A stretch of 64,000 nt of DNA from contig NZ_VLLB01000004.1 in the NCBI RefSeq assembly GCF_007830455.1, forward strand, positions 124,001-188,000. The letters are read 5' to 3'. Numbering within the stretch: the stretch's first letter is position 1; every line of letters begins with the position of its first letter. Origin of the DNA: Pseudoduganella lurida (GTDB lineage Bacteria > Pseudomonadota > Gammaproteobacteria > Burkholderiales > Burkholderiaceae_D). Both the position numbers and the translations under genes were made by a program. Shown in pieces: positions 7,633 through 17,923 of the stretch. The notes under the pieces are model-generated. The model saw only the letters and a list, made by a program, of their open reading frames with translations. It made no database searches and was not told the DNA's origin.

Positions 7633-8814
7633 ATGCGCAGCGCGAACGGAGTACGCCTTAAAGGCAAATACCTTTTGGCATTAGAGAACTATTTTCTCTC
7701 TGACGATCCATATGACGCCTTGGAACTCGCTTCAGGAGAAGAAAAACGCCAGCTCTTGCTCGACCTGATTGCTCCAGTATTCAAGCACATAATGTCACGA
7801 CGCGAGCTTGATCTCGTTATCTATAGATCGCAAGCAGATTTCGACGACGTTCTATTGTACGTCGACCGTGATAATGAATCGCATGGTCAGCATTCGGACA
7901 AGATGATGCGGCAGCGGCTTGTAGAAGCTATCATCGCGACCTTAGAGTCGTATCCGCGGCAATACGAGCTCACCGTTACCTTGCCTTCCTTTCGCTATCT
8001 CAGCGATGCCGAGGTGAAGGTTGGTACAAGTTCATACTTACGGTTTGGTGGTGGCGATCCTACCTCAGCGCGCGTTTATCTACTTGTGTATTTCACGGGC
8101 TTCTCCGACGGTAGCGCTGACAGCGCGGCACTCGCGGCAGCATTTCGCGAAGTGAAGCTCTTCTGGTATCACATGGACAAGTTCGATCTCACATCGTCCG
8201 TGTTCGGCCCGCGCACTGCATCCGCAAAATTAGTCGATAAGACTGTAGAGGCTGGCGGCGATATTTTGATCCCAGACGGGTTATCGCGGTTAATCGGCGG
8301 CCTCAATCTCAGGCTGGGCAGCCTACTCCGCTATGGCGATGCTCGGAACTTCAACGCCCCAGGACAGCCCTTAGCATTCTTCCAAGATGCATGCTCTAAT
8401 TTCTTGAGCTCAGCTCAACTTTTGCAAAGACGCCAAAACGAGCGCATTGCGACAGCCATCGAATGGCTTGTTGACTCGACCTATGTCGCGAATCAAACAG
8501 TTGCCTTTCTTTCGGTCTGCATTGGACTCGAAGCCTTGCTGGGCGATGACGACAACATCTCAGACATGAGTAAACGGCTCGCAGATAGGTTCGCCTACCT
8601 ACTAGGACGCACCCCGGCTGAACGCAAAGAACTTGCCAGAAGCTACGTAGACATCCTGAAGAAACGTGGAAAACTCGTACATTCCAAGCAGTTTGGCTTG
8701 GACGACGAGGGGCGCGAACTACTGCAAACCGCAAGGAAGTATCTCCGGCGGGTAATCGACCATGAGCTCAAAATGGCTGCTACATGTGATCAGCCCCTTG
8801 CAATGGATGTTTGA
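7633..8814 (+). CDS. Putative HEPN-domain cargo protein
   Basis: A 393-residue protein unlike its neighbours: visibly lower GC, different codon use, and separated from the operon by 54 bp. I recognise no N-terminal domain. The C-terminal about 110 residues resemble the ApeA-like HEPN fold: a helix with FLSVCIGLEALLGD, then RFAYLLGRTPAERKE, then the RGKLVH motif (Arg345-x4-His350). That fits the RxxxxH ribonuclease motif of HEPN toxins. Together with its place at the prophage boundary this suggests an accessory, possibly abortive-infection, RNase. The fold is inferred from motif and helix pattern only. Confidence 0.55.
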   Translation: MRSANGVRLKGKYLLALENYFLSDDPYDALELASGEEKRQLLLDLIAPVFKHIMSRRELDLVIYRSQADFDDVLLYVDRDNESHGQHSDKMMRQRLVEAIIATLESYPRQYELTVTLPSFRYLSDAEVKVGTSSYLRFGGGDPTSARVYLLVYFTGFSDGSADSAALAAAFREVKLFWYHMDKFDLTSSVFGPRTASAKLVDKTVEAGGDILIPDGLSRLIGGLNLRLGSLLRYGDARNFNAPGQPLAFFQDACSNFLSSAQLLQRRQNERIATAIEWLVDSTYVANQTVAFLSVCIGLEALLGDDDNISDMSKRLADRFAYLLGRTPAERKELARSYVDILKKRGKLVHSKQFGLDDEGRELLQTARKYLRRVIDHELKMAATCDQPLAMDV

Positions 8815-9177
8815 TGGTACTTTTGTTGGTATCCAAATATTTTGCGATCAAAAAGTCACTAAATTTCAATTACTTATCTACATAAATCGATTCCAGTCGG
8901 GGGGACCAACCTACACTTCAGGCAGGATCACCTGACATCATATCTGCCGCGATCGCGCGGTAGTCTTCGGATTTCATTGTCTGATTTTAGCCACTCTAGT
9001 AGACACTACGCCAGGCCTAAACTGGGCTGCAAGAGATGCACAGCAGCAGCGTTATACTGTAATCACCAAACTATTGAAAGTAGGCGCCCACTTTGGGCGA
9101 TCGACGCCAGAAGAGCTACTCATCTGTTCGCTCCGCGCTCGAATGCCGTCCACCGGGACGGCTAGCGTCGCGCCCGT
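8815..9177 (+). other. Gene-free prophage/chromosome junction
   Basis: A 363-bp stretch without a credible gene. The first 90 bp are AT-rich and phage-like. At 8887-8908 TCGATTCCAGTCGGGGGG followed by ACCA looks like a tRNA 3' end (T-loop, acceptor strand, CCA), but no tRNA body precedes it. A small inverted repeat (GCCGTCC 9145-9151, GGACGGC 9156-9162) lies next to the glycosyltransferase 3' end without a T-tract. Confidence 0.35.
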
Positions 9178-10119
9178 TCAAGCGATATCCATCGCCTTCG
9201 AATCGGCCCGCACCGCGCTAATCCTGTCCAGTATGCCGGCGGAACGTCGAACGTCAAATTTTCGGGCGAATAGTTTGCCTGAGGCGTACATCGATTTGAA
9301 GTCGCGATCGACCAGGATGGCCGGATCCTCGCGGTCCGGACTCCAGTCGATGTAGTGCAGCGACGCCTTATTCTCGTTCTTCATCTCCCCAGCTGGCTTA
9401 GTCCCGTCGATGTCGTACAGGTTCAGCGTTGCGGCATAGGGCGAGTTCAGCACGATAGTCTGGAAAAAAATCTCGTCACAGCAGGAAACGCTCTGGAAGA
9501 AATCCAGATACGCCCGGTTGCGCGGATTCCGGGTGAATTTGACGATGTACTGCGCAATGTCGCGGCCGAGACACCAAGATGTCGAGCCCCGGTAAGGCTG
9601 CAGGCCGGCGACAAAGGACCGATCTGGCAGACGGGCATTGATCGCTCTGACGATCCTGCCGGCCGCGCGACGCAGGAAGCGCCCGGGTAGCCGCGCGTAC
9701 ACGTCGTGGTAGCAGTGATTGCGGATCTTTTCGACAAAGTCCGCGCCATCGGCCAGCGGGTAGAAATTCATATAGCTGCGGCCAGGATGACGGTCCAGCT
9801 CCTGCACTAGGCGACCATGCGAATACAGCGGGAAATCGCGGCCGCTCAGAAAGATGAAATAGTCATGTTCGTCCGCCGCCACCGCCTGCTCGATCAGCCT
9901 GAGCATTGCGGCCACCTGGGAGAAACCGCCCCAGTTGACCTTTACAGGGTCGGGCGTGAATCCGACGGGCAAGCCGGCAGACGCTGCGATGAATGCCGCG
10001 CAATCGCTCTTCGCATCAATGTGCGCGTAGATTGACACTCCTTCCGCATACACCGCCCGGGCTAGGCGTCCGAACAATTCCGGCTGATCATGGGCCATTA
10101 TCAAATACGCAATCTTCAT
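9178..10119 (-). CDS. Family-14-like glycosyltransferase (core-2/I-branching type)
   Basis: A 313-residue enzyme of the beta-1,6-N-acetylglucosaminyltransferase-like (GT14, Branch) family. The N-terminus AYLIMAHDQP, the FLSGRDFPL signature near residue 95 and the SCCDEIFFQT segment near residue 215 are the usual landmarks. Such bacterial proteins add sugars to surface or capsule polysaccharide. The acceptor here is unknown. No signal or membrane segment is visible, so it is cytosolic. A strong AGGGAGG site lies five bases before the ATG. It is divergent from the GT4 gene at 10332, and the pair probably belongs to polysaccharide synthesis. Confidence 0.8.
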   Translation of the reverse strand: MKIAYLIMAHDQPELFGRLARAVYAEGVSIYAHIDAKSDCAAFIAASAGLPVGFTPDPVKVNWGGFSQVAAMLRLIEQAVAADEHDYFIFLSGRDFPLYSHGRLVQELDRHPGRSYMNFYPLADGADFVEKIRNHCYHDVYARLPGRFLRRAAGRIVRAINARLPDRSFVAGLQPYRGSTSWCLGRDIAQYIVKFTRNPRNRAYLDFFQSVSCCDEIFFQTIVLNSPYAATLNLYDIDGTKPAGEMKNENKASLHYIDWSPDREDPAILVDRDFKSMYASGKLFARKFDVRRSAGILDRISAVRADSKAMDIA

Positions 10120-10298
10120 CCAACCTCCCTTTGATCGGTCCGATTACAGCAGCGACGACCAGAACGAAAGGGGAAAGTATAGCATGCATTGCATTTTCGC
10201 CAACTAAGCGCGACAAGTTGAATTTGGCCACTTTTCATTTCGTATACACTATATCGCTATTCTCGAGCCGGCCAGGCACCACGAACTCGTACCTTTGT

Positions 10299-10304
10299 TA
10301 TAAT
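10299..10304 (+). promoter_or_regulatory. Candidate -10 box upstream of the GT4 gene
   Basis: A perfect TATAAT 28 bases before the proposed GTG start, inside an AT-rich stretch that stands out from the high-GC surroundings. No good -35 lies 16-18 bp upstream, so the promoter may need an activator. Confidence 0.4.
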
Positions 10305-10331
10305 CACAATACTATTACTCGCAACTGCGCC

Positions 10332-11543
10332 GTGGCTACCCTCTCACCGCTCAAAATTCTCGTTTTAGCTCCCGAACTACTGCCCACACACCGCGCGGAT
10401 GTCGCAACCCTGTTTGGAAAGTACCTGCCACGGCACGGCATCATTTCCCATCTGATCGGACGCTCGAACGGCAACCCGCTCGAGGGCGACCAGGGCTTTG
10501 GCTCGATACGACGCGTCACGAGCAGGGGCGGCCGATTGCGCAGTGAGCTGCGCTTCGCTGCTACCTGCATAGGCGCGGTTCTGCGTGCCCGCCGTGGCGA
10601 GTATGCGGCAGTGCAGGTCCGCGACATGGTCTCAGTAGGGCTGCTGACAATGCTGGCAGCAAAGTTGCGCGGGCTGCCGTTTGTGTACTGGATATCGTTT
10701 CCGATGTGCGAGGCACGTATTTTTCGCGCACGTGAACGGTCCGGGCTGCGCGCACGGATCGTGCTGGCGAAAGGCATGATCGAGCACTGGCTGCTGTACC
10801 GGGTGGTGCTGCCGGGCTCGAGACACGTGTTCGTGCAGAGTGACGCGATGGGAGACATGGTGCATGGCAAAGGCGTTCCTGCGCACAAGCTCACGGCGGT
10901 ACCGATGGGAGTGGACACGGAACTGCTGGCGGCGCCGGAGGCCGCGCCGGTGCGCAGCGCCGTCCCGCAGATTGCTTACCTGGGGACCCTGGACAGGCTG
11001 CGTCGGCTCGACGAACTGATCGACGCCCTGCAACTAGTTCGCCTGCGCCATCCCGCGGCGACGCTCCTGCTGATCGGCGGTGCCGAGCTGGAAGATGCGC
11101 AGACACTGGTGGCGCATGCGGCGAAGCTGGGGCTGCAGGATGCCGTGCGGATCACGGGCTGGCTGCCGTCCGCCGATGCCTGGCGACTGCTGCGCGGCGC
11201 CGACGTCGCGGTCTCGTATATCCCGCGCGGGCTGGTTTTCGACGTCAGTTCCCCGACCAAGATTCTGGAATACCTGGCACTTGCCATTCCCAGCGTGGGC
11301 AACGACATTCCCGACCAAGCCTGGGTGCTGCGCAACAGCAATGCCGGGTGGCTGACCACCACGACCGTCTCCACACTGGCGCAGGCCTTGTGCGAAATCC
11401 TCGACGATCCGGAACATGCCCGCGCGCGCGCCGCCAAGGGGCCAGCGTTCATTGATGCCACGCGCAGCTACCGAGTGCTAGCCGAGCAGCTGGCGGGCCG
11501 CTACCGCGCACTGCTAGGCGGCGGAACGGTGGCCAGCGGCTGA
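10332..11543 (+). CDS. GT4-family glycosyltransferase
   Basis: A 403-residue GT-B glycosyltransferase. The N-terminal domain opens with KILVLAPELLPTHRAD. The C-terminal donor domain has IAYLGTLDRLRRLDELIDAL and the E-x7-E type motif region SSPTKILEYLALAIPSV near residue 310. It transfers a sugar from a nucleotide donor, probably to a polysaccharide or lipid carrier. GTG 10332 was chosen because similarity to the family starts there and upstream in-frame codons run into the divergent promoter region. No Shine-Dalgarno is seen. Its last 30 bases overlap the convergent ridA-like gene. Confidence 0.75.
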   Translation: MATLSPLKILVLAPELLPTHRADVATLFGKYLPRHGIISHLIGRSNGNPLEGDQGFGSIRRVTSRGGRLRSELRFAATCIGAVLRARRGEYAAVQVRDMVSVGLLTMLAAKLRGLPFVYWISFPMCEARIFRARERSGLRARIVLAKGMIEHWLLYRVVLPGSRHVFVQSDAMGDMVHGKGVPAHKLTAVPMGVDTELLAAPEAAPVRSAVPQIAYLGTLDRLRRLDELIDALQLVRLRHPAATLLLIGGAELEDAQTLVAHAAKLGLQDAVRITGWLPSADAWRLLRGADVAVSYIPRGLVFDVSSPTKILEYLALAIPSVGNDIPDQAWVLRNSNAGWLTTTTVSTLAQALCEILDDPEHARARAAKGPAFIDATRSYRVLAEQLAGRYRALLGGGTVASG

Positions 11544-11933
11544 CGCCGGTACTACCGCGGTCACCTCAATCTCGACCCGCGCCCGCGCCTCCATCAGCGC
11601 CGTCACCGCCACGGCCGTCATCGCCGGGTAGTGCGCGCCGAGGACCTCCCGGTAAGCCACCCCTACCTCGCGCTGCGCGGCCAGGAATTCATCGCGATCC
11701 ACAACGTACCAGGTCATCCGCACTATGTGATCCGGTCCCGCGCCTGCTTCGGCCAGCACCTGCACCGCATTGCGCAACGCCTGGGCGGCCTGCACCACGA
11801 AATCATCGCTCTCGAACACCCCCTCCGCGTTCCACCCCACCATCCCGCTGACGAACACCATCCGCCCGCTGGCAGCAATACCATTCGAATAGCCCTTGGG
11901 ACGTGGCCAGCCGGGCGGTTGCAGGATTTCCAT
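11514..11933 (-). CDS. RidA-family imine/enamine deaminase
   Basis: A 139-residue RidA/YjgF-family protein. Family landmarks are GRMVFVSGMVGW, the central VVQAAQALRNAVQVLAEAG helix and the C-terminal ARVEIEVTAV with the conserved Arg. RidA proteins hydrolyse reactive enamines/imines. It is the last gene of the 2-aminobenzoate operon, 11 bp after the acyl-CoA dehydrogenase. A role in releasing ammonia from the amino-cyclohexene CoA intermediates is therefore attractive, though inferred from context. Confidence 0.85.
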   Translation of the reverse strand: MEILQPPGWPRPKGYSNGIAASGRMVFVSGMVGWNAEGVFESDDFVVQAAQALRNAVQVLAEAGAGPDHIVRMTWYVVDRDEFLAAQREVGVAYREVLGAHYPAMTAVAVTALMEARARVEIEVTAVVPASAAGHRSAA

Positions 11934-11944
11934 GACTCTCTCCG

Positions 11945-13108
11945 TCAGACAGGTGCGCGCAGCAGTTCGCGTGCGATGATGAGTTGCTGCACCTCGGTGG
12001 CGCCTTCATAGATGCGCAGCGCGCGGATCTCGCGGTACAGGCTCTCGACCGTCGCGCCGCTGACGACGCCCTGCCCGCCGAACATCTGCACAGCGGCATC
12101 GATGACCTGATGCGCCGTCTCGGTAGCCGTCAGCTTCGCCATAGCCGCTTCCTTCGTCACGCGCACGCCGGTGTCGCGCAGCCAGGCGGCGCGATAGGTG
12201 AGCAGCGCGGCGGCATCGATGCCGGTCGCCATCTGCGCCAGTTTTGCCTGCGTCAGCTGGAAGTCGGCCAGCACGCCGCCGAACATCGTGCGGGTGCGCG
12301 CATGCGCCAGTGCTTCGTCCAGCGCGCGGCGCGCGAAGCCCAGCGCGGCCGCGGCGACGGAGGTGCGGAACACGTCCAGCGTGGCCATGGCCACCTTGAA
12401 GCCCTGCCCTGCCACGCCGACCAGGTTTGCGGCCGGCACCCGGCAGCCCTCGAAACGCAGCCGTGCCAGCGGATGCGGGGCGATCACGTCGATGCGTTCA
12501 GCGATGTTGAGGCCAGGCGTATCGGCATCGACAATGAAGGCGCTGATACCGCGCGCGCCGGGCGCTTCGCCGGTGCGCGCGAACACGACGTAGAAGTCGG
12601 CGATGCCGCCGTTCGAGATCCAGGTCTTTTCGCCATCGAGCACATAGCTGTCGCCGTCACGCACGGCGGCGCACCCCAGCGCCGCGACATCGGATCCTGC
12701 CTGCGGTTCGGATAGTGCAAACGCCGCGATGGCGTCGCCGCGGGCCACGCGCGGCAGGTACGCCTCCCGCTGTGCGTCGCTGCCGGACAGGCTGATGGCG
12801 CCGGCGCCCAGTCCCTGCATCGCGAACGCGAAGTCCGCCAGGCCTGCATGGCGCGCCAGCGTTTCGCGGATCACGCACAGCGCACGGGTATCGAGCGCAT
12901 CGGCGCTGCCGCCGTGTGCCGTGCCGCCGACCGCATGCCGCAGCCACCCGGCAGCGCCAAGCTGCTTCACCAGGGCGCGGCAGATCGCATCGACATCGCC
13001 ACCGTGCGGCACGACGAGCTGCGACGCCGCCCATGCATCGAGTTCGCGTTCCAGTTGCCGGTGGCGCGGTTCCACGAACGGCCAGTCCAGATAGGCCTTG
13101 TCCGCCAT
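11945..13108 (-). CDS. Acyl-CoA dehydrogenase of the 2-aminobenzoate operon
   Basis: A 387-residue FAD-dependent acyl-CoA dehydrogenase of normal family length. It carries the FAD-binding stretch ([11 protein letters not shown], about residue 127; [14 protein letters not shown]), the [13 protein letters not shown] region and the C-terminal IYEGATEVQ with the catalytic Glu near residue 375. It probably oxidises a saturated alicyclic or ring-opened CoA thioester formed after ring reduction. One base separates its ATG from the preceding hydratase stop. The symbol abmD is possible by analogy with Azoarcus evansii but was not verified. Confidence 0.85.
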   Translation of the reverse strand: MADKAYLDWPFVEPRHRQLERELDAWAASQLVVPHGGDVDAICRALVKQLGAAGWLRHAVGGTAHGGSADALDTRALCVIRETLARHAGLADFAFAMQGLGAGAISLSGSDAQREAYLPRVARGDAIAAFALSEPQAGSDVAALGCAAVRDGDSYVLDGEKTWISNGGIADFYVVFARTGEAPGARGISAFIVDADTPGLNIAERIDVIAPHPLARLRFEGCRVPAANLVGVAGQGFKVAMATLDVFRTSVAAAALGFARRALDEALAHARTRTMFGGVLADFQLTQAKLAQMATGIDAAALLTYRAAWLRDTGVRVTKEAAMAKLTATETAHQVIDAAVQMFGGQGVVSGATVESLYREIRALRIYEGATEVQQLIIARELLRAPV

Positions 13109-13109
13109 G

Positions 13110-13960
<851 letters not shown>

Positions 13961-13964
<4 letters not shown>

Positions 13965-16285
13965 GGTTCGTTCTCCGTTAAGCCGTGCAGCTGCCGCTGC
14001 CCTGGCTGGTATTGCCGCGGCCAGGGCACCGCCTGGTAACCGATGGCGGCCGCCTGCGCCAGCGTCCACGCAGGATTGGCGAGATGGGGCCGGCCGATGG
14101 CGCACAGGTCCGCGCGCCCGGCGGCGATGATGGCGTTGGCCTGGCCGGCATCGTGGATGGCGCCGACGGCCATCGTGGCGATGCCCGCTTCGTTGCGAAT
14201 CTGCTCCGAGAACGGCACCTGGAACAGGCGGCCGTACACGGGCTGCTCCCGTTTGCTGACCTGGCCGGACGAGCAGTCGATCACGTCCGCCCCCGCCGCC
14301 TTGAACAGGCGCGCGATGTGCACCGCATCGGCCCGCGTGGTGCCGCCTTCGACCCAGTCATGGGCGGAGATGCGCACGCTCATCGGCTTGTGCGCCGGCC
14401 AGATGGCACGCATGGCCGCGAACACCCGCAGCGGGAAACGGCAACGATTTTCCAGCGTGCCGCCATGCTCGTCGGTACGCCGGTTGGTCAGGGGCGAGAT
14501 GAACGACGAGAGCAGGTAGCCGTGCGCGCAGTGCAGCTCCAGCCAGTCGAAGCCCGCGGCCTCAGCGGCCAGCGTGGCGCGCACGAAGTCGGCTTCGATG
14601 CGGTCCAGGTCCGCCAGCGTGGCTTCACGCGCGACCTGCGAGACACTTTCAAGATACTGCTGTGGCGACGCGGACAGCAGCGGCCAGCCGCCTTCCTCGA
14701 GCGGCTGGTCGATGCCCTCCCATGGCGCGCGCGTGGCGCCCTTGGCACCGGCGTGGCCCAGCTGGAGGCCGATCCTTGCATCGGAGGTCGCATGGACCGC
14801 ATCCACGATGCGACGCCAGGCATCCGTATGCGCCGGCGCATACAGGCCGGGACAAAGCGGCGTGATGCGCGCGTCGGCCGAGACGGCCGTCATCTCCGTC
14901 ATCACCAGCGCCGCGCCACCGGTGGCACGTGCGCCCAGGTGGATCAGGTGCCAGTCGCCGGCCACGCCGTCTGCCGCGCTGTACTGCGCCAGCGGCGAGA
15001 CGACGATGCGGTTCTTCAGCACGAGCGCGCGTACACGCAGAGGCGTGAACATCGGCGGGATCGCCAGGTCGGACGGTGCCGCGATCCCCGCCTGGGCGAA
15101 CGCACGGGCCGCGAACCAGCGTTCGTATCCGTCGGTATAGGCACTGTCGCGCCGGCGCAGGTCGCCGTGCCCCAGCCGCTGGCTGCGTGTCAGCAGCGCG
15201 TAGGCGAACTGCGGCGCGTCCAGCTGCGCATGCCGCGCCACGTTCTCGAACCACGCCATCGAGTTGCGCGCAGCATTCTGCAGCTTCAACACGGCGACCT
15301 TGCGCTCGGCTTCGTAGGCTGCCAGCGCAGCCGACAGGTCGTCACCGGCGCCGATGCAGCGGGCCAGCGCCATCGCGTCCTCCAGCGCCAGCCGGGTGCC
15401 CGAGCCGATCGAGAAATGCGCCGAGTGCGCCGCATCGCCCAGCAGCACCACGGGTGCCGCGCCCTGTGCCGCATGCACCCACCGTTCGCAGGCCACGCCG
15501 GCGAAGCGCTGCCAGGCCGTGCCGCCGCGTGGCAGCGCGCCATTGGCCAGCAGCGGATGACCGCCCAGGCGGTCGGCAAACAGCATCTCGCAAAATGCCA
15601 GCGTCGCCTCCGGCGTCATGTCGTCCAGTCCGGCCGCGCGCCAGGTCTCTTCCGGCGTCTCGACGATGAAGGTCGACATGCCGTCTTCGAAGCGGTAGAT
15701 GTGGGCCTGGAACCAGCCGTGTGCCGTGGCGCGGAAGTCGAACGTGAACGCATCGAACGCTTTGGTCGTGCCCAGCCACAGATAGCGGCAGCGGCGCCCC
15801 TCGATGCGTGGTGCAAACGTCGCCGCATGGCGCGCGCGGATGCGGCTGCGCAGCCCATCGGCGGCGATGACGAGCGCTGCATCGTACTGCGCCGCGAGGG
15901 CCACATCGTCGATGGCCTCGGTGCCGAACACCAGCTCGACGCCGAGCGCCGCGCACCGGTCCTGCAGGATGCCCAGCAGGCGGCGCCGGCTGATGCCGCT
16001 GAAGCCGTGGCCGCCCGAGCGCACCTGCTCGCCCTTGAAGAATACGTCGATGTGCTGCCAGCGGTGGAAGCCGTCGAGGATGGCCTGCGCGCTGGGCGCA
16101 TCGGCGGCCATCAGGTTGTCCAGCGTCTGGTCGGAAAACACGATGCCCCAGCCGACGGCGTCGTCCGGGCCGTTGCGCTCGATGACCACGACGCGCCGCG
16201 CCGGCGCCTGCGCCTTCAGCAGCAGCGCGGCATACAGGCCGGCGGGTCCGCCGCCGATGCACACGACGTTCGACAGCCCCGTCAT
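13961..16285 (-). CDS. abmA: Bifunctional 2-aminobenzoyl-CoA monooxygenase/reductase
   Basis: A 774-residue fusion. Residues 1-385 are an FAD aromatic hydroxylase (dinucleotide motif [13 protein letters not shown] at 9-21, GD motif [18 protein letters not shown] near 285). Residues 395-774 are an Old-Yellow-Enzyme-type FMN reductase ([47 protein letters not shown]). This layout is that of 2-aminobenzoyl-CoA monooxygenase/reductase and salicylyl-CoA 5-hydroxylase relatives, which hydroxylate and reduce the ring in one protein. The CoA ligase directly upstream (ATGA overlap) favours 2-aminobenzoate as substrate. Salicylate remains possible. Confidence 0.85.
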
Positions 16286-17904
16286 GCGGCTCGCACCAGG
16301 AAGCGCTGCAGCTTGCCGCTGGCGGTGCGCGGCAGCGCCGCCACGAACAGCACGCGCCGCGGGTACTTGTACGGGGCGATGCGGTGCTTGACGAATGCCT
16401 GCAGCGCGGCCGCCAGTTCCGGCGCCGCCGTGACACCAGGTCGCAGCACCACGTGCGCTTCGACGAGCTGGCCACGCACCTCGTCCGGCGTGCCCACCAC
16501 GCAGCACTCGGCCACGTCCGGGTGGGCCAGCAACGCATCTTCCACTTCCGGGCCGGCGATGTTATAGCCGCTCGAGACGATCATGTCGTCGGTGCGGGCG
16601 CGGTAGTGGAAATAGCCGTCTTCGTCCATCTCGTAGGCATCGCCCGTCAGGTTCCAGCCCTCGTGCACGTACTGCTGCTGGCGCGGATCGTCCAGGTAGC
16701 GGCAGCCGGTCGGGCCCTGCACGGCCAGCCGGCCGACCACGCCGGGGCCCACGGGATTGCCCTGGGCATCGAGGATGCAGGCGCGGTAGCCGGGCACCGG
16801 CTTGCCGGTCGCGCCGGGCCGCACGTCGTCCCCGGCGGCGGCAATGAAGATGTGCAGCAGCTCCGTCGAGCCGATGCCGTCGATCATGGCCAGGCCCGTG
16901 GCTTCCTGCCAGGCGGCACGGGTGGCCACCGGCAGCACCTCGCCGGCCGATACCGTCTCGCGCAGGCACGATACGTCGTGCCCGGCCACCAGCGGTGCCA
17001 TCTGCCGGTAGGCGGTCGGCGCGGTAAAGCAGACGGTGGCGCGATACTGCGCGATCGCCGCCAGCAGCGTGGCCGGCGTCAGGTGCTCCAGCAGCACGGC
17101 GGCGGCCCCCACCCGCAGGGGGAACAGCAGCAGGCCGCCCAGGCCGAACGTGAAGGCCAGCGGCGGCGTGCCGATGAACACATCGGAAGGCTGCGAGCGC
17201 AGCACGTGGGGCGGAAAGCAGTCGCAGATCGCCAGCAGGTCGCGGTGGAAATGCAGCGTCCCTTTCGGCACGCCGGTGGTACCTGACGTGAAACCGATCA
17301 GGCACACATCGTCCGCCGCCGTGTCGCAGGCATCGAAGGTGGACGGCGCTTCGGCCATGCGCACTTCCAGGCCATCGTCGGCAGCGCCGCCGAAATACAC
17401 GACGGGCGGCAGGTCCGGCACGGCGTCCAGGTCGTCGCGCAGGCCTTCTGCACACAGCACCGCGTTCACCTGCGCCTTCGCGACGATGGCGGCCAGCTCG
17501 CCGGTGCGCAGCAGCGGCATCGTGGGCACGGCCACCAGGCCCGCCTTCAGCACGGCCAGCAGCGCAGCGGCCATCAGCGGCGTGTTCCCGCCGCGCAGCA
17601 GCACGCGGTTGCCGGGCACGAGGCCCAGCTGCCCGCGCAGCACATGGGCGATGCGGTCGACGCGTTCCAGCAGTCCGGCATAGGTCCAGCGCTCGTGCGC
17701 GCCCAGCAGTGCGAGGCGTGCGCCGCCACCGCGCGCCACCGCCCGGTCCAGCAGCTCGGCGGCGCAATTCAGGCGCGACGGATACTGCAGCCCGGGCAGG
17801 TCGAAATGCAGTACCGGCCACGTGTCGCGCGGCGGCAGGCTGGCCGCCGTGAACGGATCGGCATGCCCGGAATGGCCGGCGGAATGGAGGATGGCACTGC
17901 CCAC
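16282..17904 (-). CDS. abmG: 2-aminobenzoate (benzoate-type) CoA ligase
   Basis: A 540-residue AMP-forming acyl-CoA synthetase. It has the P-loop GFTSGTTGVPKG (about residue 180), the A8 region YHYRARTDDM-like (FHYRARTDDMIVSSGYNI, about 425) and the C-terminal catalytic Lys in TASGKLQRF. It activates 2-aminobenzoate, or a close aromatic acid, to the CoA thioester, the entry step of the operon. GTG 17904 is chosen because it lies 19 bp after the response regulator stop and gives the family length. Upstream in-frame codons overlap that gene. Confidence 0.8.
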   Translation of the reverse strand: MGSAILHSAGHSGHADPFTAASLPPRDTWPVLHFDLPGLQYPSRLNCAAELLDRAVARGGGARLALLGAHERWTYAGLLERVDRIAHVLRGQLGLVPGNRVLLRGGNTPLMAAALLAVLKAGLVAVPTMPLLRTGELAAIVAKAQVNAVLCAEGLRDDLDAVPDLPPVVYFGGAADDGLEVRMAEAPSTFDACDTAADDVCLIGFTSGTTGVPKGTLHFHRDLLAICDCFPPHVLRSQPSDVFIGTPPLAFTFGLGGLLLFPLRVGAAAVLLEHLTPATLLAAIAQYRATVCFTAPTAYRQMAPLVAGHDVSCLRETVSAGEVLPVATRAAWQEATGLAMIDGIGSTELLHIFIAAAGDDVRPGATGKPVPGYRACILDAQGNPVGPGVVGRLAVQGPTGCRYLDDPRQQQYVHEGWNLTGDAYEMDEDGYFHYRARTDDMIVSSGYNIAGPEVEDALLAHPDVAECCVVGTPDEVRGQLVEAHVVLRPGVTAAPELAAALQAFVKHRIAPYKYPRRVLFVAALPRTASGKLQRFLVRAA

Positions 17905-17923
17905 GGGAGGTCTCGCGCGGCCG

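Noticed and set aside
9993..10331. Longer N-terminus for the GT4 glycosyltransferase
   Set aside because: The extension overlaps the divergent GT14 gene's 5' end and intergenic promoter DNA, and has no family similarity.
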